Part shown: in pieces, positions 7,926 to 14,714 of the stretch
Numbering within the stretch: position 1 is the first letter of the stretch
Layout: the number at the start of each line of letters is the position of its first letter
NCBI GenBank assembly: GCA_014376885.1
Contig: JACMQR010000340.1
Span: 1-14,714 of the forward strand
DNA: 14,714 bases
Source of the DNA: Polaromonas sp.
GTDB lineage: Bacteria > Pseudomonadota > Gammaproteobacteria > Burkholderiales > Burkholderiaceae_C
Direction: 5' to 3'
Position numbers and translations under genes: made by a program
Notes under the pieces: generated by a model
Database searches by the model: none
The model's input: only the letters and a program-made list of their open reading frames with translations
Told to the model about the DNA's origin: nothing

Positions 7926-10367
7926 TCATCCGCAAGTGCCCAGGTGGCCGCACTGGGTGCAGTAGTCGCAGCCGTCCTTGCGGATCACGGCATGGGCGCC
8001 GCATTCGCTGCATTTCTTGCCGGCCATCACCGGCGGCGCCAGGCTGGACGACACCTGCGCGGTTTCTGCCGGCGGCATGTTGACCGGCGCCTGGGCGGCG
8101 CGCCGGGCGATGATGTTCTGCACCGCATAGGCAATCGCCGCCACCTCGGAGTCGTGCCACAGCGGCACCCGGGTGCCGTCGGCTTTCTCGTAGGTGCCCA
8201 GCCGCACCGGGCCCCGGTCCCAAGCGACCTTGCGCATGTCGCTCAAGGCGCGCTCCAGGAAGCCGCCGCGCGCGGCCAGCGACAGCATGCGCATGCTCGA
8301 CGTGATCCATTGCTGCGACTCGCCGCTTTGGCCCACCGGCATGAAGAATTCGATGGCGCGATCGACCATGCTTAAGCCGCTGGCTGCAGGCACCGGCAGG
8401 AAGGACACGACGATGTACAGCGTCTTGTGGCCTTCCTGCGTCCAGTATTCGACCTTTTCGGCGACGGCCGAGAGCGCGCCCTTGGGCCGGCTTTCGATCA
8501 CCGTGCGCATCGGGTCCACCGGCGCGGCGACTGCTGCTGCTTCGGCGGAGGGCATGGCTTCGGGGCTGGCATGGACTTCCAGCACCGAGCCCAGGATGGC
8601 ATTGGGCCGGTAGGTGGCCAGGCCCTTGAGACCGGCGCGCCAGGCCTGGTGGTACAGGCTCTTGAAGTCGTTGTAGGCGTAGTCGGCCGGGACGTTGACG
8701 GTCTTGGAAATCGCCGTGTCGATGAAGGGCTGCACCGCCTGCATCATGGCGATGTGGCTGGTGGCCGACATGTCGAGCGCCGAGACAAAATAGCCGGGCA
8801 GCTTGTCCACGTCGCCACCCAGTTCTCGGTACAGCCGCCAGGCGTGGTCTTCAACCGCGTATTCGGTGGTGCTGCCGTCGGACTCGCGCTTCTTGCGCTT
8901 GTACATCCAGGAAAACGCCGGCTCGATGCCGTTGGAAGCATTGTCGGCAAAGGCCAGGCTGACGGTGCCGGTGGGCGCAATCGACAGCAAATGGCTGTTG
9001 CGGATGCCCTTGGCGCGGATGGCCTGCTGCAATTCGGCCGGCAGGCGGCTGGCAAAGGTGCCGGGGGCCAGGTAGCCCTCGGCATCGAACTTGGGGAAAG
9101 CGCCCTTTTCCTCGGCCAGCGCGACCGACGCCGCATAGGCCGCATCGCGCATGCGCTCGGCGATGCGGGCGGCCATGTCGCGCCCTTCTTTTTCATCGTA
9201 ACGCAGGCGCAGCATGGCCAGGGCATTCCCCAGGCCGGTAAAACCGACGCCGATGCGGCGCTTGGCGCTCGATTCGGCCTGCTGCTGCGGCAGCGGCCAG
9301 AAGGTCACTTCGAGCACATTGTCAAGCGCGCGCACCTGGGTGGCGACCGACGATTCGAATGCCTCGAAGTCAAAGGAAGGCTCGCCTCCGAAGCCAAAAG
9401 GATGGCGCACGAAGCGGGTCAGGATGACAGGGCCGAGGTCGCAGCAGCCGTAGGGCGGAAGTGGCTGCTCGCCGCAAGGATTCGTCGCCGCAATTGCCTC
9501 GCAGTAGCGCAGGTTGTTGTCCGTGTTGATGTTGTCCAGAAACAAGATGCCCGGCTCGGCGAAGTCGTAGGCCGACTTCATCACCGTGTCCCACAGTTCG
9601 CGCGCCACCACGGTTTCGTACACCCAGAGGCCATCGGCACGCTGAAAAGCGCCTTTGGCCATCAGCGCGGCGCCGGGCCTGGCCTTATGCACCAGTTCCC
9701 AGGGCTGGTCGTCGTTGAGCGCCTGCATGAACGTGTTCGACATGCCGACCGACACGTTGAAGTTGTTCCAGCGGCCGGGCGTGCGCTTGGCGGTGATGAA
9801 TTCGTGGACATCGGGATGGTCGATGCGCAGCACACCCATTTGCGCGCCGCGCCGGGCCCCGGCGCTTTCGACCGTCGAGCAGGACTGGTCGAACACATTG
9901 ATGTAGCTGCACGGGCCGGACGCCATCGACGCGGTGCCCTTGACCTCTGCATTGCGCGGGCGGATGCGCGAAAAGTCGTAGCCCACGCCGCCGCCGCGCC
10001 GCATGGTCTCGGCCGCCTCGCGCAGCGCCTCGTAAATGCCGGGGAAGCCGTCCTCGTCCACGCCCTGGATGCAGTCGCCCACCGGCTGCACGAAGCAGTT
10101 GATCAAGGTAGCCTGAATCGCCGTGCCCGCCGCGCTCATGATGCGGCCCGCGCCAATCGCGCCGGCATGCAGGTTTTCGAGGAACAGCGCCTCGTGTTTT
10201 TCGCGCTCGCTTTCGGGCTCGACCGACGCCAGCGCCCGCGCCACGCGCCGGTACACGTCTTCCAGGCCGCTTTCGCCGGGCTTGAGGTATTTTTCCTTCA
10301 GCACGTCGTGGCTGATGGGCTGGGTGGCGGTCAGGTCTTGCGGCCGGCCGAAATGTTCGCGTTTCAT
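7926..10367 (-). CDS. nrdJ: Adenosylcobalamin-dependent (class II) ribonucleotide reductase
   Basis: NrdJ reduces ribonucleotides to deoxyribonucleotides using vitamin B12 radical chemistry, with or without oxygen. The product is 813 residues. The redox cysteines are Cys91 (LINCFVQPV) and Cys309 (PYGCCDLG); the active-site triad is Asn296, Cys298 and Glu300 (NPCGEQPLPPYG). The spacing of 11 between Cys298 and Cys309 matches class II enzymes. Further motifs are RRGGGVGYDFSRIRP, SAGARRGAQMGVLRIDHPD and SIAPTGTVSLAFADNASNGI. The C-terminus is a zinc-ribbon-like region with Cys786, 789, 800, 803, 806 and 812, the vitamin B12-dependent NrdJ-Z arrangement. No N-terminal ATP-cone is apparent. ATG 10365-10367 has GAGGAA eight bases ahead. 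No cobalamin riboswitch or NrdR box was found upstream, but a terminator-like hairpin was. Confidence 0.96.
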   Translation of the reverse strand: MKREHFGRPQDLTATQPISHDVLKEKYLKPGESGLEDVYRRVARALASVEPESEREKHEALFLENLHAGAIGAGRIMSAAGTAIQATLINCFVQPVGDCIQGVDEDGFPGIYEALREAAETMRRGGGVGYDFSRIRPRNAEVKGTASMASGPCSYINVFDQSCSTVESAGARRGAQMGVLRIDHPDVHEFITAKRTPGRWNNFNVSVGMSNTFMQALNDDQPWELVHKARPGAALMAKGAFQRADGLWVYETVVARELWDTVMKSAYDFAEPGILFLDNINTDNNLRYCEAIAATNPCGEQPLPPYGCCDLGPVILTRFVRHPFGFGGEPSFDFEAFESSVATQVRALDNVLEVTFWPLPQQQAESSAKRRIGVGFTGLGNALAMLRLRYDEKEGRDMAARIAERMRDAAYAASVALAEEKGAFPKFDAEGYLAPGTFASRLPAELQQAIRAKGIRNSHLLSIAPTGTVSLAFADNASNGIEPAFSWMYKRKKRESDGSTTEYAVEDHAWRLYRELGGDVDKLPGYFVSALDMSATSHIAMMQAVQPFIDTAISKTVNVPADYAYNDFKSLYHQAWRAGLKGLATYRPNAILGSVLEVHASPEAMPSAEAAAVAAPVDPMRTVIESRPKGALSAVAEKVEYWTQEGHKTLYIVVSFLPVPAASGLSMVDRAIEFFMPVGQSGESQQWITSSMRMLSLAARGGFLERALSDMRKVAWDRGPVRLGTYEKADGTRVPLWHDSEVAAIAYAVQNIIARRAAQAPVNMPPAETAQVSSSLAPPVMAGKKCSECGAHAVIRKDGCDYCTQCGHLGTCG

Positions 10368-10375
10368 GGAGTGTG

Positions 10376-10381
10376 TTCCTC
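10376..10381 (-). promoter_or_regulatory. Ribosome-binding site of nrdJ
   Basis: GAGGAA on the minus strand, eight bases before ATG 10365-10367. It lies directly after the T-tract of the terminator-like hairpin, so no separate nrdJ promoter fits between the hairpin and the gene. Confidence 0.6.
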
Positions 10382-10384
10382 AGG

Positions 10385-10425
10385 AAAAAAGGGAAAAGGC
10401 CGCGTGGCAGGCATCGCCCGCGGCC
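10385..10425 (-). terminator. Terminator-like hairpin and T-tract in the nrdJ leader
   Basis: On the minus strand GGCCGCG and CGCGGCC (10419-10425 and 10398-10404) form a perfect 7-bp stem around a 14-base loop, followed at once by TTTTCCCTTTTTT (10397-10385). This has the form of a Rho-independent terminator, with a C interruption in the T-tract. It ends 17 bases from the nrdJ start codon, so nrdJ transcripts from upstream must pass it. It may end the nar operon transcript, attenuate nrdJ, or both. Confidence 0.6.
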
Positions 10426-10441
10426 ATGGCAACCAGGTTCT

Positions 10442-10531
10442 GGCGCAGGCCTTGCCGCCCCAAAAAGCGGTCGCTGCGCAGGGGGTAAGAATAGACCTTT
10501 TTTACCGATGGGCTGGCGCAAGGCCTGCGCC
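10442..10531 (-). repeat. 14-base perfect inverted repeat with 62-base spacer
   Basis: GGCGCAGGCCTTGC at 10442-10455 is the exact reverse complement of 10518-10531. The distal arm also forms its own hairpin: GGCGCA at 10515-10520 pairs with TGCGCC at 10526-10531 around a five-base loop. The two foldings exclude each other. Both lie upstream of the terminator-like hairpin in the transcript. An RNA switch is possible; the repeat itself is certain. Confidence 0.55.
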
Positions 10532-10633
10532 GGCCAGCAGACTCAGGCGCGTTGCTGATCTAGCGCAACCATAGGTCAGCACCGTTATTTTGAGATCCAA
10601 TCTAACTCTGGCGCACGTCCCAAATACGTATGT

Positions 10634-10651
10634 AGCTATTAAAAAAGTAGC
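10634..10651 (+). repeat. 18-base palindromic repeat, copy 3, intergenic
   Basis: The plus strand reads AGCTATTAAAAAAGTAGC, aligning ungapped to the two copies in proA (conserved AGCTATT and terminal AGC). It lies between the carbonic anhydrase stop and nrdJ, in an AT-rich patch. Orientation is opposite to the proA copies. Confidence 0.5.
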
Positions 10652-10697
10652 ATCGACTGATTGGATTTTTCAGCGCAAGAAACCTCCGGTCCACCAC

Positions 10698-11390
10698 TCA
10701 GTCCGAAATCACCTGCCCGTCGTGCTCCACATAGGGCTGGTAAGGACCGGTGCCGCAGTTCGATGCCAGCGAAGCAGGCACGAAGTCGCCTTGCTGGGCA
10801 TCGAAGATGTGGATTTCTCCTTCCTCGATCACATAGTGCCAGCCGTGCAGCGTCAGCCTGCCGGCCTCCACCTCGCGCCGCACCATGGGGTAATCCAGCA
10901 GGCGTTCGAGTTGCAGCACGACCGATCGCTGCTCGGTGCGGCGCAGCGCCTCGGGGCTGGGCTGCACCGGCAACAGAGCTTCCTGGACCAGTTTGAGCCA
11001 GGCTTTGAGGGCAATGGCTTCATCCGGTACGCCCTCGTAGGCTGCCCGGATGCCGCCGCACTGGCTGTGGCCGCAGACCACGATGCGCTCGACATGCAAG
11101 CTCAGCACGGCGAACTCGATCGCAGCCGTGGTGCCGTGCAGGCCGTGCGAGCCGTCATAAGGCGGAATAAAAGCGCCCACATTGCGCACGATGAACAGCT
11201 CGCCGGGACCGGTGCCGGTCAGCAGATAAGGCACCAGCCGCGAGTCCGAGCAGCCGATGAACAGCGTCTTGGGATGCTGCCCTTTCGACACCAAGTCCTG
11301 AAATCGCTGCTGGTGCAGCGGAAAATAGTCGGACTTGAAACGCCGCAGGCGCAGCAGCAGCTCGTCATTGGCTGCGGCGTTTTCGGTCAT
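10698..11390 (-). CDS. Beta-class carbonic anhydrase
   Basis: It interconverts CO2 and bicarbonate with a zinc ion in the cytosol. The 230-residue product has the zinc ligands and dyad of the beta class: Cys47, Asp49 and Arg51 in CSDSR, and His108 and Cys111 in CGHSQCGG. Other family sequence includes ELFIVRNVGAFIPPYDGSHG near 64-83 and HGTTAAIEFAV near 85-95. The start codon overlaps the stop of the parvulin gene (ATGA), and there is no good ribosome-binding site, so translation is probably coupled. This makes it look like the last cistron of the nitrate reductase operon. A link between bicarbonate supply and anaerobic metabolism is an inference. Confidence 0.94.
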   Translation of the reverse strand: MTENAAANDELLLRLRRFKSDYFPLHQQRFQDLVSKGQHPKTLFIGCSDSRLVPYLLTGTGPGELFIVRNVGAFIPPYDGSHGLHGTTAAIEFAVLSLHVERIVVCGHSQCGGIRAAYEGVPDEAIALKAWLKLVQEALLPVQPSPEALRRTEQRSVVLQLERLLDYPMVRREVEAGRLTLHGWHYVIEEGEIHIFDAQQGDFVPASLASNCGTGPYQPYVEHDGQVISD

Positions 11391-12241
11391 TGCACCAACG
11401 GCGAATCCGCCCCTTCAAGGTCAATGCCTTCAACCAGCGCTTCGCCGACCAGCAGGCTCATGTACTGGTGCAAGGCCCGGGCGCGCGACTGCATCGCCAG
11501 CAGGGCGGCAATGCGCTCGCGCACTTCGGCGTAGGCCGGCTGCTTGCCAGCGCGGCGCTCAAGCACCTCGATGATGTGAAAGCCGAAGCGGGTGTGGATC
11601 AGGCGCGGATGCACACCCATGCCCCACTGCGAATGCTTCTGGTGGAACAGCTCGTTGGCCAGTTCGGGCGCGCAGTCGTCCGGTCCAACCCAGCCCAGAT
11701 CGCCGCCCTGCGCGCTGGTCGGGCAGTTCGAGAGTTCGGCGGCCAGCTGGGCAAAGCGCCCGGGCGAGGCGTCCTTGCGCGTCAGTTCCAGAAGGGCCTT
11801 TTCGGCATGGATCGTCAGCGCATGGACATTGACGCCGGGTGTGACGGCAAACAAAATGTGCCGCACATGCAGCGCCTGGCCGACCATGAACTGGGGTGCG
11901 TTGGCGTCGTAGTAGCGCTGGCATTCGTCTTCATTGGGCTGCGGGCTTTGCACCTCGGCATCGACCATGGCCTCGATGACCTTGCGCTCGGCCTCGCCCA
12001 GCTCGGGCGTGGCAAGGCCAGTGTGGCGCGGCAGCAAGTCTTTCATCACGGCCTGCTGGCGCAGCAGTTCGGTGTAAGCCAATTCGCGCAGCAGGCCGAT
12101 GTCCGGGCGCTGGCCGGGCGGATGCAATTCGATGCCGTTGACTGCGGCGGTCGGCAGGGCAGCCTGGCTGGACATGTCAGGACTGGCGCACTGGCAGCTG
12201 CTGCTGCCGCAGCCGGTCACGGTGGAAGTAGGCGTGCTCAT
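11387..12241 (-). CDS. Cytoplasmic parvulin-type peptidyl-prolyl isomerase of the nar operon
   Basis: The 284-residue product has a parvulin (PpiC/rotamase) core at about 124-229: HVRHILFAV, then FAQLAAELSNCPTSAQGGDL near 163-182, and FGFHIIEVLER near 219-229. The region before it is helical, as in NifM/SurA-like proteins. Parvulins catalyse cis-trans isomerisation at prolines and help proteins fold. No signal peptide is present, so it should act in the cytoplasm, where NarG and NarH are assembled. The N-terminus holds three cysteines (11, 16 and 18, in GCGSSSCQC). The start overlaps the narI stop (ATGA) and its stop overlaps the carbonic anhydrase start. Such genes often follow narI in betaproteobacteria; a role in maturing nitrate reductase is inferred. 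Confidence 0.9.
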   Translation of the reverse strand: MSTPTSTVTGCGSSSCQCASPDMSSQAALPTAAVNGIELHPPGQRPDIGLLRELAYTELLRQQAVMKDLLPRHTGLATPELGEAERKVIEAMVDAEVQSPQPNEDECQRYYDANAPQFMVGQALHVRHILFAVTPGVNVHALTIHAEKALLELTRKDASPGRFAQLAAELSNCPTSAQGGDLGWVGPDDCAPELANELFHQKHSQWGMGVHPRLIHTRFGFHIIEVLERRAGKQPAYAEVRERIAALLAMQSRARALHQYMSLLVGEALVEGIDLEGADSPLVQ

Positions 12242-13038
12242 GAGAATTTTCTTTCTGGCTTCGCCGGGGTGATGGAAGCTTGGCCGGCGGACTTTGGCGC
12301 TTGCACAGGCTGCTGTGGACGCGGTGCCGTGCGGGTGGTGGCGCCAACATCGAGGCGGCGGCTGCGCACCACCTGGTAAGGCCGGAAGATGTAGCCGATC
12401 GAGGCAAAACCGCTCCACACATGAACCAGGCGGCTGAACGGAAACAGCAAAAAGATCGTCATGCCGAACACCAGGTGAAACAGGTAGGGCCAAGGCAATA
12501 CAACCAGCGCTGCAGTGTTCACCTCACGCAGGGTGAGAATGCGCTGGGCCCAGTCGGCCAGGATCAGCATCACGCTCCCGTCGGCATGGCCATACGAAAG
12601 CGGCAGGGTGATCAGGCCGACCGACAGCTGCACCCACAGGATCAGCAAGATCGCCAGGTCAGTCTTGTGGCTGGTGTAGCGAATGCGTTCGTCGAACATG
12701 CGGCGGTAGATCAGCATCGACAGGCCAATGAAACAGATGAAGCCCGCAACGCCGCCCGCGTAGATCGCCATGCGCTGTTTCGTCGCAGCGTCCATGAAAA
12801 CGCCGTATACCGCATGCGGTGTCAGCAGGCCGACCAGGTGGCCGAAGAACAGGAAAATGATGCCGAAATGGAACAGGTTGCTGCCCCAGCGCAGCAGGCC
12901 GGTGCGCAGCAGCTGCGACGAATCGCTTTTCCAGGTGTACTGGTCGCGGTCGAAGCGGATCAGGCTGCCCAGCAGAAACACCGTCAGGCAGATGTAGGGA
13001 TAGACCCCGAAGAGAAAACCGTGCAGGGAGGAGGTCAT
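12238..13038 (-). CDS. narI: Respiratory nitrate reductase gamma subunit, cytochrome b
   Basis: NarI anchors NarGH to the inner membrane and passes electrons from quinol through two b-hemes. The 266-residue protein has five hydrophobic segments and the four heme-ligand histidines at 57, 67, 188 and 206, each one residue from E. coli His56, 66, 187 and 205. The N-terminus (LFGVYPYICLTVFLLGSLIR) is typical. It is longer than the E. coli protein (225) because of a Pro/Ala/Lys-rich tail of about 40 residues after the last helix, likely cytoplasmic. ATG 13036-13038 overlaps the narJ stop and has AAGGAG seven bases ahead. Its stop overlaps the parvulin start. Confidence 0.96.
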   Translation of the reverse strand: MTSSLHGFLFGVYPYICLTVFLLGSLIRFDRDQYTWKSDSSQLLRTGLLRWGSNLFHFGIIFLFFGHLVGLLTPHAVYGVFMDAATKQRMAIYAGGVAGFICFIGLSMLIYRRMFDERIRYTSHKTDLAILLILWVQLSVGLITLPLSYGHADGSVMLILADWAQRILTLREVNTAALVVLPWPYLFHLVFGMTIFLLFPFSRLVHVWSGFASIGYIFRPYQVVRSRRLDVGATTRTAPRPQQPVQAPKSAGQASITPAKPERKFS

Positions 13039-13730
13039 GCTTGTGCTCCTTGGGAGGGACGTGGCTTGCGGACGATGTGGATGGGTTGCGGCTGGTCAGG
13101 CTTGGCCTGGCCTTTGGAAGAGCAGCCGTCGAACACGACCGGCTCCTGCCAAACCGCATCGATAGGCTCTTCGGCGGCGATCTCGACCGGCGAGGCTTTC
13201 TCGCCTGCCAGTTCGAGCAGGGCGCCCAGCACCGATGCGTAAGGGCTGGCGCGCTGCTGTAGCGCGGCAAAGATGGCGTTGAAGATGTGCGCCATTTCGG
13301 CCAGGAATTCGCGCGCCTCACGCGGCGGCTGGGTCGAGGTGAATTCGAGCACGACCGGCAGGAAGTCGGGCATTTCGCCCTCGCCCAGGTACATGCCGGC
13401 CTTTTCATAGGTCAGCGCCAGGTCGATCATGGCCGGACCCCGGTCTCGCGAGTCGCCATGCACATGCTCGAACAGGTGCAGCGACGTGGCGCGGCCCCGG
13501 TCGAACAGCTCGACGTAGTCGGCCTCGGCTTCCAGCGGCGCCTTGCGCGCCAGCGTGTCGATCAGCGCTTCGAGTTCGGCCAGCCGCTGCGGCGCCACAG
13601 CTTTTTCTTCATGCAGCGCCCCGCGCATATCGGCCAGGTGGCCGCGCAGTTCGGCGTCCGGGTAGCCCAGCAGGCGGGCCAGCACGCGCAGGCTTTTGGT
13701 CGCCTTGGGAAGGGTGTTGAACAGTGCCAT
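13035..13730 (-). CDS. narJ: Nitrate reductase assembly chaperone
   Basis: NarJ binds NarG and allows molybdenum cofactor insertion before the enzyme joins NarI; it is not part of the final complex. The 231-residue product has family features: SLRVLARLLGYPDAELRGHL near 13-32, ADYVELFDRGRATSLHLFEH, and AGMYLGEGEMPDFLPVVLEF. ATG 13728-13730 lies five bases after the narH stop, and GAGGT at the end of narH serves as its ribosome-binding site. The stop overlaps the narI start (ATGA). The C-terminal tail is basic and proline-containing and probably disordered. Confidence 0.95.
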   Translation of the reverse strand: MALFNTLPKATKSLRVLARLLGYPDAELRGHLADMRGALHEEKAVAPQRLAELEALIDTLARKAPLEAEADYVELFDRGRATSLHLFEHVHGDSRDRGPAMIDLALTYEKAGMYLGEGEMPDFLPVVLEFTSTQPPREAREFLAEMAHIFNAIFAALQQRASPYASVLGALLELAGEKASPVEIAAEEPIDAVWQEPVVFDGCSSKGQAKPDQPQPIHIVRKPRPSQGAQA

Positions 13731-13735
13731 GGTTT

Positions 13736-14714
13736 TTAGACCTCTACCTTGATGGGAATCGTGCGTTTCTTGTTGCCACCGAACAGGCTGACATCGCTGG
13801 CGCCGTCGGAGCAGCCGTTGCCGAAGGTAAAACCGCAGCCGCCGCGCATGTCGAAGGCGTTTTCGGCATATTCGCGGTGGCTGGTCGGAATCACGAAGCG
13901 GACTTCGTAGTTGGCAATCGCCATGATGTGGTACATCTCCTCGACCTCGGCCACCGTCAGGCCGGCTTGCTTGAGCACGGCCAGGTTCTGCTCATTGTCC
14001 ACATGCTTGCTGCGCTGATAGGAGCGCATCGCCATCATGCGCTGCAGCGAGCGGATCACCGGGGCGGTGTCGCCCGCCGTCAGCAGGTTGGCCAGGTACT
14101 GCACCGGAATGCGCATCTGGGCAATGTCGGGCAACTCGCCGTTGATGCCGATCTGCCCGGCGTTGGCGGCCGACGTGATGGGCGAGAGCGGAGGCACATA
14201 CCAGACCATCGGCAGCGTGCGGTACTCGGGATGCAGCGGCAGGGCGACCTTCCATTCGACAGCCATCTTGTACACCGGGCTGCGGCGCGCGCCTTCGAGC
14301 CAAGCTTCGGGAATGCCGTCAAGGCGCGCCTGCGCAATCACCGCCGGATCGTTCGGGTCGAGAAAGATGTCGAGTTGGGCCTGGTACAGGTCCTTGTCGT
14401 CGGCCACGCTGGCGGCTTCCTGGATGCGGTCGGCGTCATACAAGATAACGCCGAGGTAGCGGATGCGGCCGACGCAGGTTTCGCTGCACACGGTCGGCTG
14501 GCCGGCCTCGATGCGCGGATAGCAGAAAGTGCATTTCTCGGCCTTGCCGCTTTTCCAGTTGTAGTAAATCTTCTTGTACGGGCAGCCCGAGACGCACATG
14601 CGCCAGCCGCGGCATTTGTCCTGGTCGATCAGCACAATGCCGTCTTCTTCGCGCTTGTAGATCGAGCCCGACGGACACGATGCCACGCAGGCCGGGTTCA
14701 GGCAGTGTTCGCAC
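13736..14714 (-). CDS. narH: Respiratory nitrate reductase beta subunit, N-terminus cut by window edge
   Basis: NarH carries the iron-sulfur clusters that pass electrons from NarI to NarG. The visible 325 residues are the C-terminal part of a protein of about 510. Cysteine motifs seen from the edge inward: CEHCLNPACVASCPSG, then DKCRGWRMCVSGCPYKK (with the Trp in place of a Cys that is the mark of the [3Fe-4S] site), then EKCTFCYPRIEAGQPTVCSE. Later family sequence includes PLHPEYRTLPMVWYVPPLSP, PVQYLANLLTAGDT and GCGFTFGNGC. The frame runs off the right edge at CEHC, so the GTG codon near 14684 is not a start. The upstream partner narG should lie to the right. Confidence 0.97.
   Translation of the reverse strand, partial: CEHCLNPACVASCPSGSIYKREEDGIVLIDQDKCRGWRMCVSGCPYKKIYYNWKSGKAEKCTFCYPRIEAGQPTVCSETCVGRIRYLGVILYDADRIQEAASVADDKDLYQAQLDIFLDPNDPAVIAQARLDGIPEAWLEGARRSPVYKMAVEWKVALPLHPEYRTLPMVWYVPPLSPITSAANAGQIGINGELPDIAQMRIPVQYLANLLTAGDTAPVIRSLQRMMAMRSYQRSKHVDNEQNLAVLKQAGLTVAEVEEMYHIMAIANYEVRFVIPTSHREYAENAFDMRGGCGFTFGNGCSDGASDVSLFGGNKKRTIPIKVEV

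Larger units (their letters stand above)
10368..10697 (-). promoter_or_regulatory. 330-base gene-free leader of nrdJ
   Basis: This is the longest gene-free stretch in the window. Reading from the carbonic anhydrase stop toward nrdJ it holds an AT-rich part with a short palindromic repeat (10634-10651), a GC-rich hairpin (10515-10531), its distant 14-base partner (10442-10455), a terminator-like hairpin with T-tract (10385-10425) and the nrdJ ribosome-binding site (10376-10381). I searched by eye for the conserved cobalamin-riboswitch box (GCTGCCCCCGCAACTG-like) and for paired NrdR boxes and found neither. No convincing -35/-10 pair stands out. No small gene is evident. Confidence 0.5.

Noticed and set aside
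8427..10574. 715-codon open frame on the plus strand opposite nrdJ
   Set aside because: It mirrors a certain gene, its product is low-complexity (His, Arg, Gly, Ala and Val rich), and long antisense frames are common in GC-rich genes.
10368..10697. Cobalamin riboswitch upstream of the B12-dependent reductase
   Set aside because: The conserved B12-box core is absent on the minus strand of the leader.
10368..10697. NrdR-binding boxes upstream of nrdJ
   Set aside because: No pair of ACACWATAT-like boxes could be found by eye.
14684..14714. Start of narH inside the window at the GTG codon
   Set aside because: The frame continues upstream with CEHCLNPAC, a cluster-binding motif internal to NarH, so the gene simply runs off the edge.

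Overview
This window looks like chromosome from a Comamonadaceae-type betaproteobacterium. Polaromonas or a close relative is my best guess, from memory of family sequences rather than a search. It is GC-rich, every gene I accept is on the minus strand, and protein content is typical of that group (ATP-grasp GshA, GshB, Kup, ProA, a zinc-ribbon NrdJ, a NarHJI-parvulin block). Transcription runs from right to left. Nothing that looks like an insertion sequence, tRNA, rRNA or CRISPR array was seen.

Right part (14714 to 10698): the 3' end of a respiratory nitrate reductase operon. It holds narH (cut by the window edge), narJ, narI, a cytoplasmic parvulin-type prolyl isomerase and a beta-carbonic anhydrase. 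The last four genes are chained by ATGA stop/start overlaps, so the carbonic anhydrase looks like the final cistron of the nitrate reductase operon.

Middle (10697 to 6141): a 330-base leader, then nrdJ (vitamin B12-dependent, oxygen-indifferent ribonucleotide reductase), a YdjA-like nitroreductase, a 135-residue conserved protein of unknown function, and a hemerythrin-like HHE protein. The leader holds a terminator-like hairpin plus T-tract close to the nrdJ start and a 14-base perfect inverted repeat. Together they suggest attenuation, or a terminator that nrdJ transcription must pass.

Left part (6018 to 1): proA, then gshA, a broken kup copy, an intact kup, and gshB (cut by the left edge). 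The two glutathione synthesis genes flank the potassium transporter genes. The broken kup has lost one 21-base and one about 1.43-kb segment, both in frame, so it still encodes a 137-residue mini-protein.

The genes suit a facultative denitrifier or nitrate respirer: anaerobic respiration (Nar), oxygen-independent deoxynucleotide synthesis (NrdJ), redox and diiron proteins, glutathione and proline synthesis, and K+ uptake. Three copies of an 18-base partly palindromic motif (two inside proA, one in the nrdJ leader) look like a dispersed short repeat. I do not see a wholly new multi-gene system. The most notable signals are the nrdJ leader, the repeat-derived peptides in ProA, the framed mini-Kup and the parvulin/carbonic anhydrase extension of the nar operon.
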